The notes under the pieces: generated by a model
What the model saw: only the letters and a program-made list of their open reading frames with translations
Databases searched by the model: none
What the model was told of the DNA's origin: nothing
Assembly (NCBI GenBank): GCA_028287305.1
Contig: JAQBPX010000014.1
Coordinates: 349,672 to 413,671, forward strand
Direction: 5' to 3'
DNA length: 64,000 nt
From: Gemmatimonadota bacterium
GTDB lineage: Bacteria > Gemmatimonadota > Gemmatimonadetes > Gemmatimonadales > Gemmatimonadaceae
Shown here: piece after piece, positions 35,081-43,327 of the stretch
Layout of the letters: each line of letters begins with the position of its first letter
Position numbering within the stretch: the stretch's first letter is position 1
Made by a program: the position numbers and the translations under genes

Positions 35081-35692
35081 CTACCGGCCGAGCTCCATGT
35101 GCACGAAGTCGTACGGCGGCCACGGGCCGCTGACGTCGATCGTGAGGTGCGAGTGCTCCGTGCGCAGTTCCCCAACCTGCTCCGTGAACTCCTTCCAGAG
35201 CTCTCGCTCGATCAGGAACGCGGCGCTCACCTGGATGCCGCCCGACCCGGGATCCGTGCGCAGCGGCACGGTGGCCACCGAGTGCCGGCGCAGCGCCCGC
35301 AGCGCCTGCGCGCCGCCTGCCACGAGCGTGGCACTCATTTCCCTGGGCGCGCCCGGCGTGGCGACCTGCGCGACATGCACGCGCGCCACCACGCGGTTGT
35401 CCACGTACGAGAGCGCCTCGGTGAGCGCCACGTAGTGCAGCTCCATCCAGCGCACCAGGTGGTCGCGCGAGCGGAACACCGTTGCCGGTGGCGCCGGCAA
35501 TACGGGCCGCTCGGGGAAGTAGTCGTTGATCACGGCCACGTGCCGCACCAGCAGCGTGTCGTCCACCGCGGACGCGCTGTAGGTGCACTCGTCCACGATG
35601 GCCGCGAGGTCGCGCATGGCAAGCAGCTCGGTGGCCCCGCGCGAGCCGTGCCCGTCCTGGCAGGTGACGCCGTACAGCCGGATCGCGCTCAC
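35081..35692 (-). CDS. GvpL/GvpF-family protein, without other gas-vesicle genes
   Basis: The 203-residue protein resembles the gas-vesicle proteins GvpF and GvpL. The marks are the N-terminal IRLYGVT, RDLAAIV, a central HVAVINDYFPERPVLPAP...TVF segment, and the C-terminal SGPWPPYDFVHMEL. In gas-vesicle clusters these proteins assist assembly of the shell. No gvpA, gvpN or other partner occurs in this window, so this copy may have another job or serve a distant cluster. The GTG start overlaps the corA stop (GTGA). Confidence 0.8.
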   Translation of the reverse strand: MSAIRLYGVTCQDGHGSRGATELLAMRDLAAIVDECTYSASAVDDTLLVRHVAVINDYFPERPVLPAPPATVFRSRDHLVRWMELHYVALTEALSYVDNRVVARVHVAQVATPGAPREMSATLVAGGAQALRALRRHSVATVPLRTDPGSGGIQVSAAFLIERELWKEFTEQVGELRTEHSHLTIDVSGPWPPYDFVHMELGR

Positions 35693-36708
35693 ACCATCCC
35701 TCGCTTGCGCAGGTACACCATCAGCATCGCCCCAAGTGAAAGTTGCAGCCCCAGCATCCACCAGAACGCGTGCGGGTGCGTGGCGAACGGGATGTTCTGC
35801 ACGTTCATCCCCCACATCCCGCTGATCACCACGAAGGGAATGCTGACCGTCGCCACCACCGTGAGTCCCTTCGTCACCATGCCAAGCCGGTTCGACACCT
35901 GCGTCAGGTAGCTGTCGAGCGTGCTGCTCAGCAGTTCGCGGTACGCCTCCAGGGTGTCGTTGATGCGGAGCACGTGGTCGTAGATGTCCCGGAAGTATAC
36001 CTGCGCCTCGGGGGCCAGGAGGGCGTTCGGCCGGTTGCTGAGCACGTTGAACACTTCGCGCTGCGGCGCCAGGTGGCGGCGCATGGTGAGCACCAGCCGC
36101 TTGACGGAGAAGATGTCGCGCAGGGCGCCCTCGTCGAACTGCTGGAAGACGCGTTCCTCCAGCCCGTCGAGGAATTCCTCGATCTGGTCGAGCAGCGGGA
36201 AGTACGCATCCACCGCGTTGTCCATCACCGCGTGCATCAGCCGCTCGGCGCCGCGGCGCAGCAGCTCCGGGTTCCGCTCCAGCGTGTCCGCCATCAGCGC
36301 GATGCTGCTCGACTGCCCTCCATGGACCGTAACCAAGAAGTTGGGCCCGAGGAAGAACGAGATGTTGAACGTCTCCAGGTCGTACGGGTCGCTCGTATCC
36401 TGGAAGAAGCGCACGCCCCGGATGATCACGAACAGGTACGCGGGATATTCCTCGACCTTCACGCGACTCTGCGGGTTGAGCGAGTCCTCGATGGAGAGCG
36501 GATGGAAGTGGAACACCGACTCGAGCATGTCCATCTGCTCGCGATTCGCCGCGTCCACCTCCACCCAGAGCTGTCCATCCTTCTCGGCGATCACGCGCAC
36601 GATTCCATCGGCCGGCAGGTCGCGCTCCAGCGTTCCATCCGGACGCGTCCACCAGCTGCGCGGGAAGCCCTCGCTGCGCGGCATGAGGCGCGACGCGCGC
36701 GGGCTCAT
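35689..36708 (-). CDS. corA: CorA-family Mg2+/Co2+ channel
   Basis: CorA is a pentameric inner-membrane channel for magnesium and cobalt. The 339-residue protein has the large cytoplasmic N-terminal domain (about 1-270), a long stalk helix, and two membrane helices at the C terminus with the signature GMN in ISGMWGMNVQ. The usual Y before GMN is W here. The short charged tail YLRKRGMV is typical. The ATG overlaps the HDAC-like gene stop. Confidence 0.92.
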   Translation of the reverse strand: MSPRASRLMPRSEGFPRSWWTRPDGTLERDLPADGIVRVIAEKDGQLWVEVDAANREQMDMLESVFHFHPLSIEDSLNPQSRVKVEEYPAYLFVIIRGVRFFQDTSDPYDLETFNISFFLGPNFLVTVHGGQSSSIALMADTLERNPELLRRGAERLMHAVMDNAVDAYFPLLDQIEEFLDGLEERVFQQFDEGALRDIFSVKRLVLTMRRHLAPQREVFNVLSNRPNALLAPEAQVYFRDIYDHVLRINDTLEAYRELLSSTLDSYLTQVSNRLGMVTKGLTVVATVSIPFVVISGMWGMNVQNIPFATHPHAFWWMLGLQLSLGAMLMVYLRKRGMV

Positions 36709-37634
36709 GCGTCGAGCGCCTGCAGGTGTGTCACCACGGCCGCGCCCAGGCGTTCCGGGTCATAGCCACCCTCGAGCGCGGAGACCAGGCGACCGCCGCA
36801 CCACTGCTGCGCGCGCGACTTGAGCTCCGCCGTGAGCCGCGTGACGTCGTCCAGCTCGAGCGTGAAGGCGCCGAGCGGATCGCCGGCCAGCGAATCGAAG
36901 CCGGCGGAGATGAGCACGAGGTCCGGCGTGAATCCCACCGTCGCCGCATCCACCGCCGACAGCAGCTCGCTCACGTACCGCTCGCGCGGCAGCATGCCCG
37001 GCAGCGGCACGTTCCACACGCTGTCGCGCGGGCCGTGGTCGTCGGCCGCGCCGGTGCCGGGATACCACGGCCACTGGTGCATGGAGACGAAGCGGATGTC
37101 CGCCTCGCGCTCGACCAGCGCCTGCGTCCCGTTGCCATGGTGGACGTCCCAGTCCACGATGAGCACGCGCTCCGCGCCATGCTGCTGGCGCGCGTAGTGC
37201 GCCGCGAGCGCCACGTTGCCGAACAGGCAGAAGCCCATCGCCCCGGACCGCAGCGCGTGATGTCCCGGCGGGCGCACGGCTGCGAACGCCTGCGACGCAC
37301 GGCCGTCGAACACCATGTCCACTCCATCGAGCACGCAGCCCGCGCCCGCGGTCGCCGCGTCCCACGTGCCCTCGCTCACCACGGTGTCGGCGTCGAGCCG
37401 TCCCCCGCCGCCCTGGGCGAGCGCGTGCACCTGCGAGACGTAGGCCGCGTCGTGCGCCAGGTGGAGCTCGGCTTCCGTGGCATGACGGCCCTCGTGGTGC
37501 AGCAGCGCCATGAACAATTCCGGCACTTCCCGCAGGGCGCGAGGAATGGCGCGCAGGCGGCCGACATGCTCGGGGTGGCCCCACCCCGTGTCGTGACGCC
37601 CGCAGTCGGAATGACTCAGGTAGGCGAGCGTCAG
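36705..37634 (-). CDS. HDAC-like deacetylase (histone deacetylase superfamily), start codon unusual
   Basis: The protein belongs to the arginase/deacetylase superfamily, which removes acetyl groups from lysine or polyamines with zinc. Marks are RPPGHHA, GFCLFGNVALAA, IVDWDVHHGNGTQ, SAGFDSLAGDPLG and LEGGYD. Family members begin with an SH...GRHDTGWGHPEHVGRL segment; here this is encoded in frame at 37532-37634, before the first GTG at 37524-37526. No ATG, GTG or TTG precedes it in frame. CTG at 37632-37634 fits exactly at the family start and would overlap the upstream TGA as CTGA. I annotate that start (309 residues). A frameshift or sequence error is the alternative. Confidence 0.82.
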   Translation of the reverse strand: MTLAYLSHSDCGRHDTGWGHPEHVGRLRAIPRALREVPELFMALLHHEGRHATEAELHLAHDAAYVSQVHALAQGGGGRLDADTVVSEGTWDAATAGAGCVLDGVDMVFDGRASQAFAAVRPPGHHALRSGAMGFCLFGNVALAAHYARQQHGAERVLIVDWDVHHGNGTQALVEREADIRFVSMHQWPWYPGTGAADDHGPRDSVWNVPLPGMLPRERYVSELLSAVDAATVGFTPDLVLISAGFDSLAGDPLGAFTLELDDVTRLTAELKSRAQQWCGGRLVSALEGGYDPERLGAAVVTHLQALDA

Positions 37635-37951
37635 CGGACCGGACGTCGCCGGCGGTGCGTCAGGAGGAGGATGGATCCCTGCTTCACGCCGGCGCCCTCG
37701 AGGGACGCGCCCTCATCGAGCATGTCCCACCCGCCGAGCTTGAGCACGAACTCCTCCGGATACTCGGCCTCCGGCAGCAGCGCCTGGAGCGCCTTCACCT
37801 TCACCGCGAGCAGTGACTCGCTCGCGGGCGCATCGACCATCACGGTGTCCCATTTCTCCATCATCTCGACGCGGAAGCGGAGCCCGCCCTCGCCGAGCTT
37901 CACGGCATCGCCGCGCGTGCGCAGCTGCGTGGTGAACGGGGCGACGCTCAT
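37631..37951 (-). CDS. Ubiquitin-like (beta-grasp) small protein, unknown function
   Basis: The 106-residue protein has an N-terminal part of about 30 residues, then a stretch that reads like ubiquitin in order and spacing: a beta hairpin (DTVMVDAPASESLLAV), a helix (VKVKALQALLP), strands FVLKLGGWDMLDEGASLEGAGV and SILLLTHRRRR. There is no C-terminal di-glycine, so conjugation like that of ubiquitin is not expected. Its start overlaps the previous stop (ATGA) and its stop joins the HDAC-like gene. The fold call is inference from pattern only. Confidence 0.55.
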   Translation of the reverse strand: MSVAPFTTQLRTRGDAVKLGEGGLRFRVEMMEKWDTVMVDAPASESLLAVKVKALQALLPEAEYPEEFVLKLGGWDMLDEGASLEGAGVKQGSILLLTHRRRRPVR

Positions 37952-38235
37952 GCGACGCCCTCCACCGGCGGCAGCGTGGACATGAACCGCGCGAGCTGCA
38001 TGTCGAACAGGTAGGTGGACCCGGTGACGCGCGTGCCGCCCTCGGCGGGCATCACCGCGATCACGAGCTCCTCGCCGCCCTGCCCGCGGAAGGTGCAGTG
38101 CGTGGGGCCTTCCTGGTCGAGGAAGGAGGCGTAGAGCGGGTTGCGTCGCGCGAAGAACGACTTCGCCTGCGCCAGCACCGCATCGGGCGCGAGCGTGGTG
38201 CGATGTTCCTGCAGGGTGCGCTGGGAAGGTGCCAT
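37948..38235 (-). CDS. Small protein of unknown function upstream of the ubiquitin-like gene
   Basis: The 95-residue product is cytoplasmic in character with a helical N-terminal half (DAVLAQAKSFFARRNPLY) and three beta strands (THCTFRG, ELVIAVMPAE, TRVTGSTYLF) followed by a helix ending in LPPVEGVA. I do not recognise a family. The stop overlaps the ubiquitin-like start by 4 bases and the start lies 25 bases after the histidine kinase stop. Confidence 0.6.
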   Translation of the reverse strand: MAPSQRTLQEHRTTLAPDAVLAQAKSFFARRNPLYASFLDQEGPTHCTFRGQGGEELVIAVMPAEGGTRVTGSTYLFDMQLARFMSTLPPVEGVA

Positions 38236-38260
38236 GATGTGCGTGCGTCTCTGGGGATTC

Positions 38261-39619
38261 CTACGTCATCTCGCCCTGCGAGGCGAGCGAAGGCTCGTAC
38301 TGCAACGGAAGCTCCACGCGCAGCGACGTGCCCGAGCCCGGCGTGGAGGTGAGCATGATGTCGCCCCCGAGCAGCCGCGCCAGCCGCCGCGCGATCGACA
38401 GGCCGAGCCCGGAGCCACCGTACCGCCGGGTCATCGAGCCGTCGCCCTGCCTGAACTCGTCGAACACGTATCCCTGCGCGCCGGGATCGATGCCGATCCC
38501 CGTATCCTCGATGCGATAGACCACGCGATCTCCCGCGAGCTCCGTCGCCACGTGCACCGTGCCGCGCTGCGTGAACTTGAACGCGTTTCCCAGCAGGTTG
38601 CCGAGGAGCTTGGACACCTTGCGGTGGTCACTCTCCATCGTGGCCGGCTCGTCGCCCTCCGACACGGAGAGCACCACGCCGTCCTGGCGGCCGGGGGTGG
38701 CCGAGACCGCCTCGCGCATCGGCTCTCGCGCATCGAACCGCGACACCGTGACGGACAGCCCGCCTCGCTTGAGCGACGTGAGCTCGAGCAGGTCCCCGAT
38801 CATCGCGAGCAGTTGCTGGCTGGCCTGCTTCACCTGGTACAGCTGGCGTCGCTGCTCGTCGGTGATGGGGCCCGCCAGCCCCTCCTCCATGAGGGAAATG
38901 TAACCCATCACCGCGGTGAGGGGCGTGCGCAACTCGTGCGACATGTTGGCCAGGAACTCGTCCTTCAGTCGCCGCGCCTCGAGCAGCGCGACGTACTGCG
39001 CCTCGAGCTCGGCATTGGAGTCCTGGAGCGCCGCATTCGTGCGACGCAGGTCATCGATGAGGCGCGCCTTCTGCGCCGTGGCGGCCATCTGGTCGGCGAC
39101 CATGCGCAACAGGTTGCGCGTCTCGGCGCTCATGGCGCCCGCCTCGGCGAAGTAGAACGTCACCGTGCCGAGCACGCCGTCGCCCGTCTGCAGCGGCAGC
39201 GCCACCAGCGAGCGGAAGCCGAGCTCGTTGGCGACCTCCTGCCAGTCCTCGAGCGATGGGTCGGCGAAGACGTCCGGCACCTCGATCGCGCGACGCTCGC
39301 TCGCGGCCTCGCCGCTCGGCCCGAAGCCGACGCGCACGCGCATCTCGCCGAGGAAGGGCGCCCACCGCTCGGGCCAGTTGTACACGGCGGCGAGGCGCAT
39401 GAGCTCCGACGCGCCGTCCACCACGTAGATGCACGCGAAGGTGGAGCCGACCAGGGGACTCACGCGATCCAGCGCGAACTGGAAGACGTCCTCGGGGCGC
39501 TCGGCGGTGAGGAAGGCGTGCACGATCTCGCGCACGGCCATCAGCTCGCGCAGCCCGAAGTCGGCGCCCTCAGGAGGCGTCCGAAGGCGGTCGCTCGACG
39601 GCGTCAGGGAGGGTGGCAC
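38261..39619 (-). CDS. GAF-domain histidine kinase
   Basis: The 452-residue protein has a GAF domain (about 25-185, with TFACIYVVDGASELMRLAAVYNWPERW), a coiled-coil linker (about 188-220), a HisKA domain with His228 in NMSHELRTPL and a HATPase_c domain (LLGNAFKFTQRG, DTGIGIDP, GSGLGLSIARRL). It has no membrane helices, so the signal is probably cytoplasmic. The start is GTG at 39617-39619. It heads a unit that runs to PriA. No receiver gene is next to it. Confidence 0.9.
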   Translation of the reverse strand: MPPSLTPSSDRLRTPPEGADFGLRELMAVREIVHAFLTAERPEDVFQFALDRVSPLVGSTFACIYVVDGASELMRLAAVYNWPERWAPFLGEMRVRVGFGPSGEAASERRAIEVPDVFADPSLEDWQEVANELGFRSLVALPLQTGDGVLGTVTFYFAEAGAMSAETRNLLRMVADQMAATAQKARLIDDLRRTNAALQDSNAELEAQYVALLEARRLKDEFLANMSHELRTPLTAVMGYISLMEEGLAGPITDEQRRQLYQVKQASQQLLAMIGDLLELTSLKRGGLSVTVSRFDAREPMREAVSATPGRQDGVVLSVSEGDEPATMESDHRKVSKLLGNLLGNAFKFTQRGTVHVATELAGDRVVYRIEDTGIGIDPGAQGYVFDEFRQGDGSMTRRYGGSGLGLSIARRLARLLGGDIMLTSTPGSGTSLRVELPLQYEPSLASQGEMT

Positions 39620-39657
39620 GGCGAAAAGATAGGATTCCCCTCCGCAACGGGCCAGAC

Positions 39658-39680
39658 CTTTGTTTACCTCTTTGTTTACC
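39658..39680. repeat. 12-bp direct repeat (CTTTGTTTACC x2) at the end of the SDR gene
   Basis: CTTTGTTTACC occurs at 39658-39668 and 39670-39680 with a 12-base period in an AT-rich patch. It overlaps the stop of the dehydrogenase gene and lies upstream of the histidine kinase start. It may be a promoter or operator for the histidine kinase unit, or a slippage duplication. Confidence 0.4.
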
Positions 39681-40380
39681 GGCGCGGACGCTTAGGGGAC
39701 AGGGCGCGCACTTCCACCCGGTGCAGGAGCACGCCGGGCGGCGTCGCCACCACCCAGCCCACCGACTCGGCGACGTCCTCCGCCTCCAGCGCCCAATCCT
39801 TCCGGCTGCCCGGCGAGAAGTCGGTGGCCACCGATCCGGGGCTCACCACGGTGACCTTCACCCCCTGGTCGCGCACCTCGAGCATCAGTGACTCGGCGAA
39901 GCCCATCACGAAGTGCTTGGTCCCCGTGTACGCGGTGCCGCCGGTGAACGCGCTCCGGCCCGCGATGGAGCCGATGATCACCACGTGGCCGCGCTCGCGC
40001 TCGAGCATGCCCGGGAGCACCGCGCGCGTCACGTGAAAGATCGCGTTGACGTTCACGTCGACCATGCGGTTCCACTCGTCCGGCGACAGCTCGACGAATG
40101 GCTTCATGATGCCGACGCCCGCATTGTTGACGAGGACGTCCACCTCGCGGCCCGCCAGCAGGTGCGCGACCGCCGCGGCGTCGGTGACGTCGAGCACCAG
40201 CGGGTCGCAGCTGCCGCCGAGCGCGCGCACCTCCTCGGCCAGGAGCGCAAGCTCGCCGGCGTGGCGCGCGGCGGCGATGACGTGATGTCCGTCGCGCGCA
40301 AGGCGAAGGGCACAGGCGCGCCCGATGCCGCGGCTGGCGCCGGTGACGAGCGCGGTGCCCTTCGTCGTGGCGGCGCTCAT
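39676..40380 (-). CDS. Short-chain dehydrogenase/reductase
   Basis: This NAD(P)-dependent oxidoreductase has the classical SDR motifs: TGASRGIGRA coenzyme loop, NNAGVG, catalytic Ser in IIGSIAGRS and the Tyr-x-x-x-Lys in YTGTKH. The 234-residue length is that of classical SDRs. The substrate cannot be named. I use the ATG at 40378-40380, which overlaps the M20 peptidase stop (ATGA), rather than the longer frame with an extra five residues. It appears to be co-translated with that peptidase. Confidence 0.88.
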   Translation of the reverse strand: MSAATTKGTALVTGASRGIGRACALRLARDGHHVIAAARHAGELALLAEEVRALGGSCDPLVLDVTDAAAVAHLLAGREVDVLVNNAGVGIMKPFVELSPDEWNRMVDVNVNAIFHVTRAVLPGMLERERGHVVIIGSIAGRSAFTGGTAYTGTKHFVMGFAESLMLEVRDQGVKVTVVSPGSVATDFSPGSRKDWALEAEDVAESVGWVVATPPGVLLHRVEVRALSPKRPRR

Positions 40381-41753
40381 CGCGTCACGCGCCACACCGC
40401 GCCGTAGATCAACCGCGTGCCGAAGTCGAAGCTCGCGAGCGGGATGCGCTCATCGTTGCCGTGCATGCGGTCCTCGTCGTCCTGCTCCATGGGGAACGGG
40501 AGGATGCCGTACGCCTGCATCCCCCAGTTGCGCAGACGCGCGCTGTCGGTGGCGCCGGTGCTGAGGTAGGGCACCGTGACCATCGTGGGGTCGAGCTCGT
40601 GCACGGTGTCGGCGAGCGCCGCGAACATCGGCGAGGCAAAATCGCTCGCGGGAGAGTCCGCTCCACGATCGGAGATCACGAACTCCACCTGTGGGTCACC
40701 GACGACTTTCGCGAGCCGCGCGACCAAGCCATCGATCGACTGTCCCGGAATGGTGCGCACGTTCAGCGTCGCGGTGACCTCGGTCGGGATCACGTTGGAG
40801 CGAATGCCGCCGGAGAGGATCACGCCGCTGATGCCGCTGCGGAGCACGGCGTCGAAGACGGGGATGCCGGCGAGGACCTTCGCGCCGCGCCGCACCTGGT
40901 CCGCATCCCCGCTCGCCACGTCGGCCATCGCGCGCCCCTCGGCGCGCTCGGGCCAGACGCGCGAGAGCTCGCCGAAGAACCGCGTGGTCGCCGGCGTCAT
41001 GGTCACGGGCTCGCGCCATGCGCCGATCGCGGCGAGGGCGCGCCCCAGCCGCATGACGGCGTTGCCCTCGAGTGGTATCGATGCGTGACCGCCCGGGCCG
41101 TGCGCGACGACCTGCACCACGTGGCTCACCTTCTCCGTGCTCTGGACGGCGACGTAGAGCGGCTTGCCATTCACGATGCGCGTGCGGCCGCCCTCGTTGA
41201 GCGCGAACTCGGCGCGAATGAGCTCGGGATGGTTGTCGATCAGCCAGCCCATCCCCCAGTCACCGCCGGCCTCCTCGTCCGAGTTCGCGACGAAAATCAC
41301 GTCGCGGCTCAGGGTGCCTCCCCTGTCGATCACCTCGCGCTTGAGGAGGATCATGGTCATGAGGTTCGCCGTGAGCATCCCCTTGTCGTCGATCGCGCCG
41401 CGGCCGTAGAGGTAGCCGTCCCTGATCACGGCATCGAACGGATCTACTGACCAGTGCTCCTTCTCCACGCCTACCGTGTCCATGTGTCCCATGATGAGCA
41501 CGGGCTGCCGCTCGCCGGTGCCCTTCAGGCGCGCCACGAGCGCAGCGCGGCCGGGCGTGGGCTCGAACAGGTGAGTCTCGATCCCCTCGGCCCGCAGCAC
41601 CTGGTCGAGGTGACGCGCCACCGCCATCTCGTTGCCGGGCGGGTTCACCGTATTGGTGCGGAGCACTTGCTGGAAGTGGCCGACGGCCTCGTGCTGGACG
41701 GCAGTCCAGTCGATAGCGGCCAGGGGCGTGGCGTTTTCGATCGGTGAAGGCAT
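40377..41753 (-). CDS. M20-family metallopeptidase / amidohydrolase
   Basis: The 458-residue enzyme resembles M20 carboxypeptidase/PM20D1-type hydrolases. Zinc ligands and catalytic residues are in IMGHMDTV, GRGAIDDKG and ANSDEEAGG, with a dimerisation domain around GPGGHASIPLEGNAV and a C-terminal THGND-like MHGNDERIP. It probably hydrolyses peptides or N-acyl amino acids in the cytoplasm. No signal peptide is seen. It is co-translated with the downstream dehydrogenase. Confidence 0.9.
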   Translation of the reverse strand: MPSPIENATPLAAIDWTAVQHEAVGHFQQVLRTNTVNPPGNEMAVARHLDQVLRAEGIETHLFEPTPGRAALVARLKGTGERQPVLIMGHMDTVGVEKEHWSVDPFDAVIRDGYLYGRGAIDDKGMLTANLMTMILLKREVIDRGGTLSRDVIFVANSDEEAGGDWGMGWLIDNHPELIRAEFALNEGGRTRIVNGKPLYVAVQSTEKVSHVVQVVAHGPGGHASIPLEGNAVMRLGRALAAIGAWREPVTMTPATTRFFGELSRVWPERAEGRAMADVASGDADQVRRGAKVLAGIPVFDAVLRSGISGVILSGGIRSNVIPTEVTATLNVRTIPGQSIDGLVARLAKVVGDPQVEFVISDRGADSPASDFASPMFAALADTVHELDPTMVTVPYLSTGATDSARLRNWGMQAYGILPFPMEQDDEDRMHGNDERIPLASFDFGTRLIYGAVWRVTR

Positions 41754-41770
41754 GTATCAGGATTCTAATT

Positions 41771-41797
41771 GGCGGGCGCCTTGCTGGGGCGCCTGCC
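41771..41797 (-). terminator. GC-rich hairpin between the M3-like and M20 peptidase genes
   Basis: A 10-bp stem with one mismatch (41771-41780 / 41788-41797) lies at the end of the M3-like gene, its last base falling in the stop codon. The following minus-strand bases are AT-rich (CAATTAGAAT) but no T run follows. It may be a weak terminator or an RNA-stabilising hairpin. Confidence 0.35.
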
Positions 41798-43323
41798 TAC
41801 CCCAGCAACCGCTCCACCGACCTCACGAGCGGCGCGAAGTCCAGCTTCTTGCCGGTCACGCGCGCGGCCTGCTCGTGCGCCAGCTCGCGCTGCGCCTCGC
41901 CGAACAGCTCCGCCACCATCCACGGACCGCAGCGCGGGTTGCGCCACCAGTCCTCGTCGAACCGCTCGCGCAGCGTCTCGGTGAGCAGCGCCTGCAGCTG
42001 CCACGCGCGCAGGTATCGCGCGGCGTAGAATCGCGGGTCCACGTCCACGAACGCATCCGCGCGCGAGTAGCGGAAGGTGGTCGCGGCGGTCAGCGTCTCC
42101 ACGTACAGGTCGGGCACGCTGCGCCACGGCACCGATCCGTCGTACATCGCGACCTCGTACACGAGCTTCGCACAATAGCGTCGCAGCATGTGCAGCTCGG
42201 AGAATCCCTCCGAGTGATGGTACTCCGGCAGTCGCGTGGGCGAGAGCTCCGTGTACCGCCTCACCCATCCGCCATCATGCATCAGGTGATCGAAGAGCAT
42301 CGCGTAGCCCTCCGTCACCGAGTTGTCACCCAGCCAGCGATACTCGAACGGCAGCTCCGCGCGCATGTACGCGAAGTGCAGCGCATGTCCCAGCTCGTGC
42401 AAGAAGGTGGTCCAGTCGCCCTGCCCGCCATGTGGGCGCAGCACCAGGTACACCTCCTCCGGCACGCGCACCGGCGCGCAGAACGCGCGCGCCCGCTTCC
42501 CTTCCCGCTCGCCGGTGTCGAGGCGGATCCGCCCCTCGGCCAGCGAGTCGATGCCCATCTCCCCAACCTGGCCCAGGATGGACGATTCCATGGCGCGCGC
42601 GGGGAATCCGTCGTCGAACTGCCGCGCGCGGAAGAGCGAGAGCGCGTCCGAGCGGGTCGCGTCGCCCGCGGCAATGTCGAGGCGCTTGCGAAGCACGCGA
42701 GGCAGCGTGTCGTCCCACATGGCCTGCGTGTCGCGCAGGAACGCCGCGCATTCGTCGCGCAGCGAACGCAGGCCGATGCCGCTCAACAGCTCCCACGTCG
42801 GCACGTACCCGTCCGCGAGTTGCAGCTTCTCGGTGAGGTCGCGCTCGCGCTGGAACCGCTCCTGCCGCATCGGGTGCAGCTCGCGCTCCACGAGTTGCGC
42901 CCGCGCCTGCTCCATCTCCAGGCGCGCCGCGCGGTCCGCATTGTTCGCGATCTCGATCGACACCTTCTGGAAGGGAATCCCGCGTCCATCGGGCAGTCGC
43001 ACCACGGCCTCGCCTTCCCAGGTGATCTCCCGTTCCTCGAGCGGTGCCAGCGCGCGGCTCGCGAGCGCCTCCACCTGCCAGTCGAGCAGCATTCGCGACT
43101 GGCGCTGCTCGTCGGTGCCGTCGGGCGCGCCGAGGAACGCCTCGCGCGTCATGGCCAGCGGCTCGTCGCCGAGCGCGGCCGGGTGCCGTGCGTACACCTG
43201 CTGGAGCTCCGCCCCCTGCTTCAGTCCGGCGTGCGCCGCGTAATACTCGCGCGACAGCTCCTCCATCAGCGCCTGCCCATCGTGCCGAAGCCGGTCGAGT
43301 CCGGAGCCGCCGGGCGCGCTCAC
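41797..43323 (-). CDS. M3-like zinc metallopeptidase
   Basis: The 508-residue protein has the M3 family signature FLHELGHALHFA and a third zinc ligand in VTEGYAMLFDHL about 27 residues downstream. The long N-terminal helical region (about 30-330) matches the oligopeptidase clamp. It lacks a signal peptide and probably degrades short peptides in the cytoplasm. Length is shorter than typical PepF/thimet oligopeptidases (about 600-680), so it is a compact branch. The start GTG is at 43321-43323. It is 4 bases downstream of the glycyl-tRNA synthetase gene. Confidence 0.85.
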   Translation of the reverse strand: MSAPGGSGLDRLRHDGQALMEELSREYYAAHAGLKQGAELQQVYARHPAALGDEPLAMTREAFLGAPDGTDEQRQSRMLLDWQVEALASRALAPLEEREITWEGEAVVRLPDGRGIPFQKVSIEIANNADRAARLEMEQARAQLVERELHPMRQERFQRERDLTEKLQLADGYVPTWELLSGIGLRSLRDECAAFLRDTQAMWDDTLPRVLRKRLDIAAGDATRSDALSLFRARQFDDGFPARAMESSILGQVGEMGIDSLAEGRIRLDTGEREGKRARAFCAPVRVPEEVYLVLRPHGGQGDWTTFLHELGHALHFAYMRAELPFEYRWLGDNSVTEGYAMLFDHLMHDGGWVRRYTELSPTRLPEYHHSEGFSELHMLRRYCAKLVYEVAMYDGSVPWRSVPDLYVETLTAATTFRYSRADAFVDVDPRFYAARYLRAWQLQALLTETLRERFDEDWWRNPRCGPWMVAELFGEAQRELAHEQAARVTGKKLDFAPLVRSVERLLG

Positions 43324-43327
43324 GCGA

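Noticed and set aside
37631..37951. A functional ubiquitin or Pup-type modifier
   Set aside because: The C terminus ends in RRRRPVR, without di-glycine or Gln/Glu, and no ligase or E1-like gene is near.
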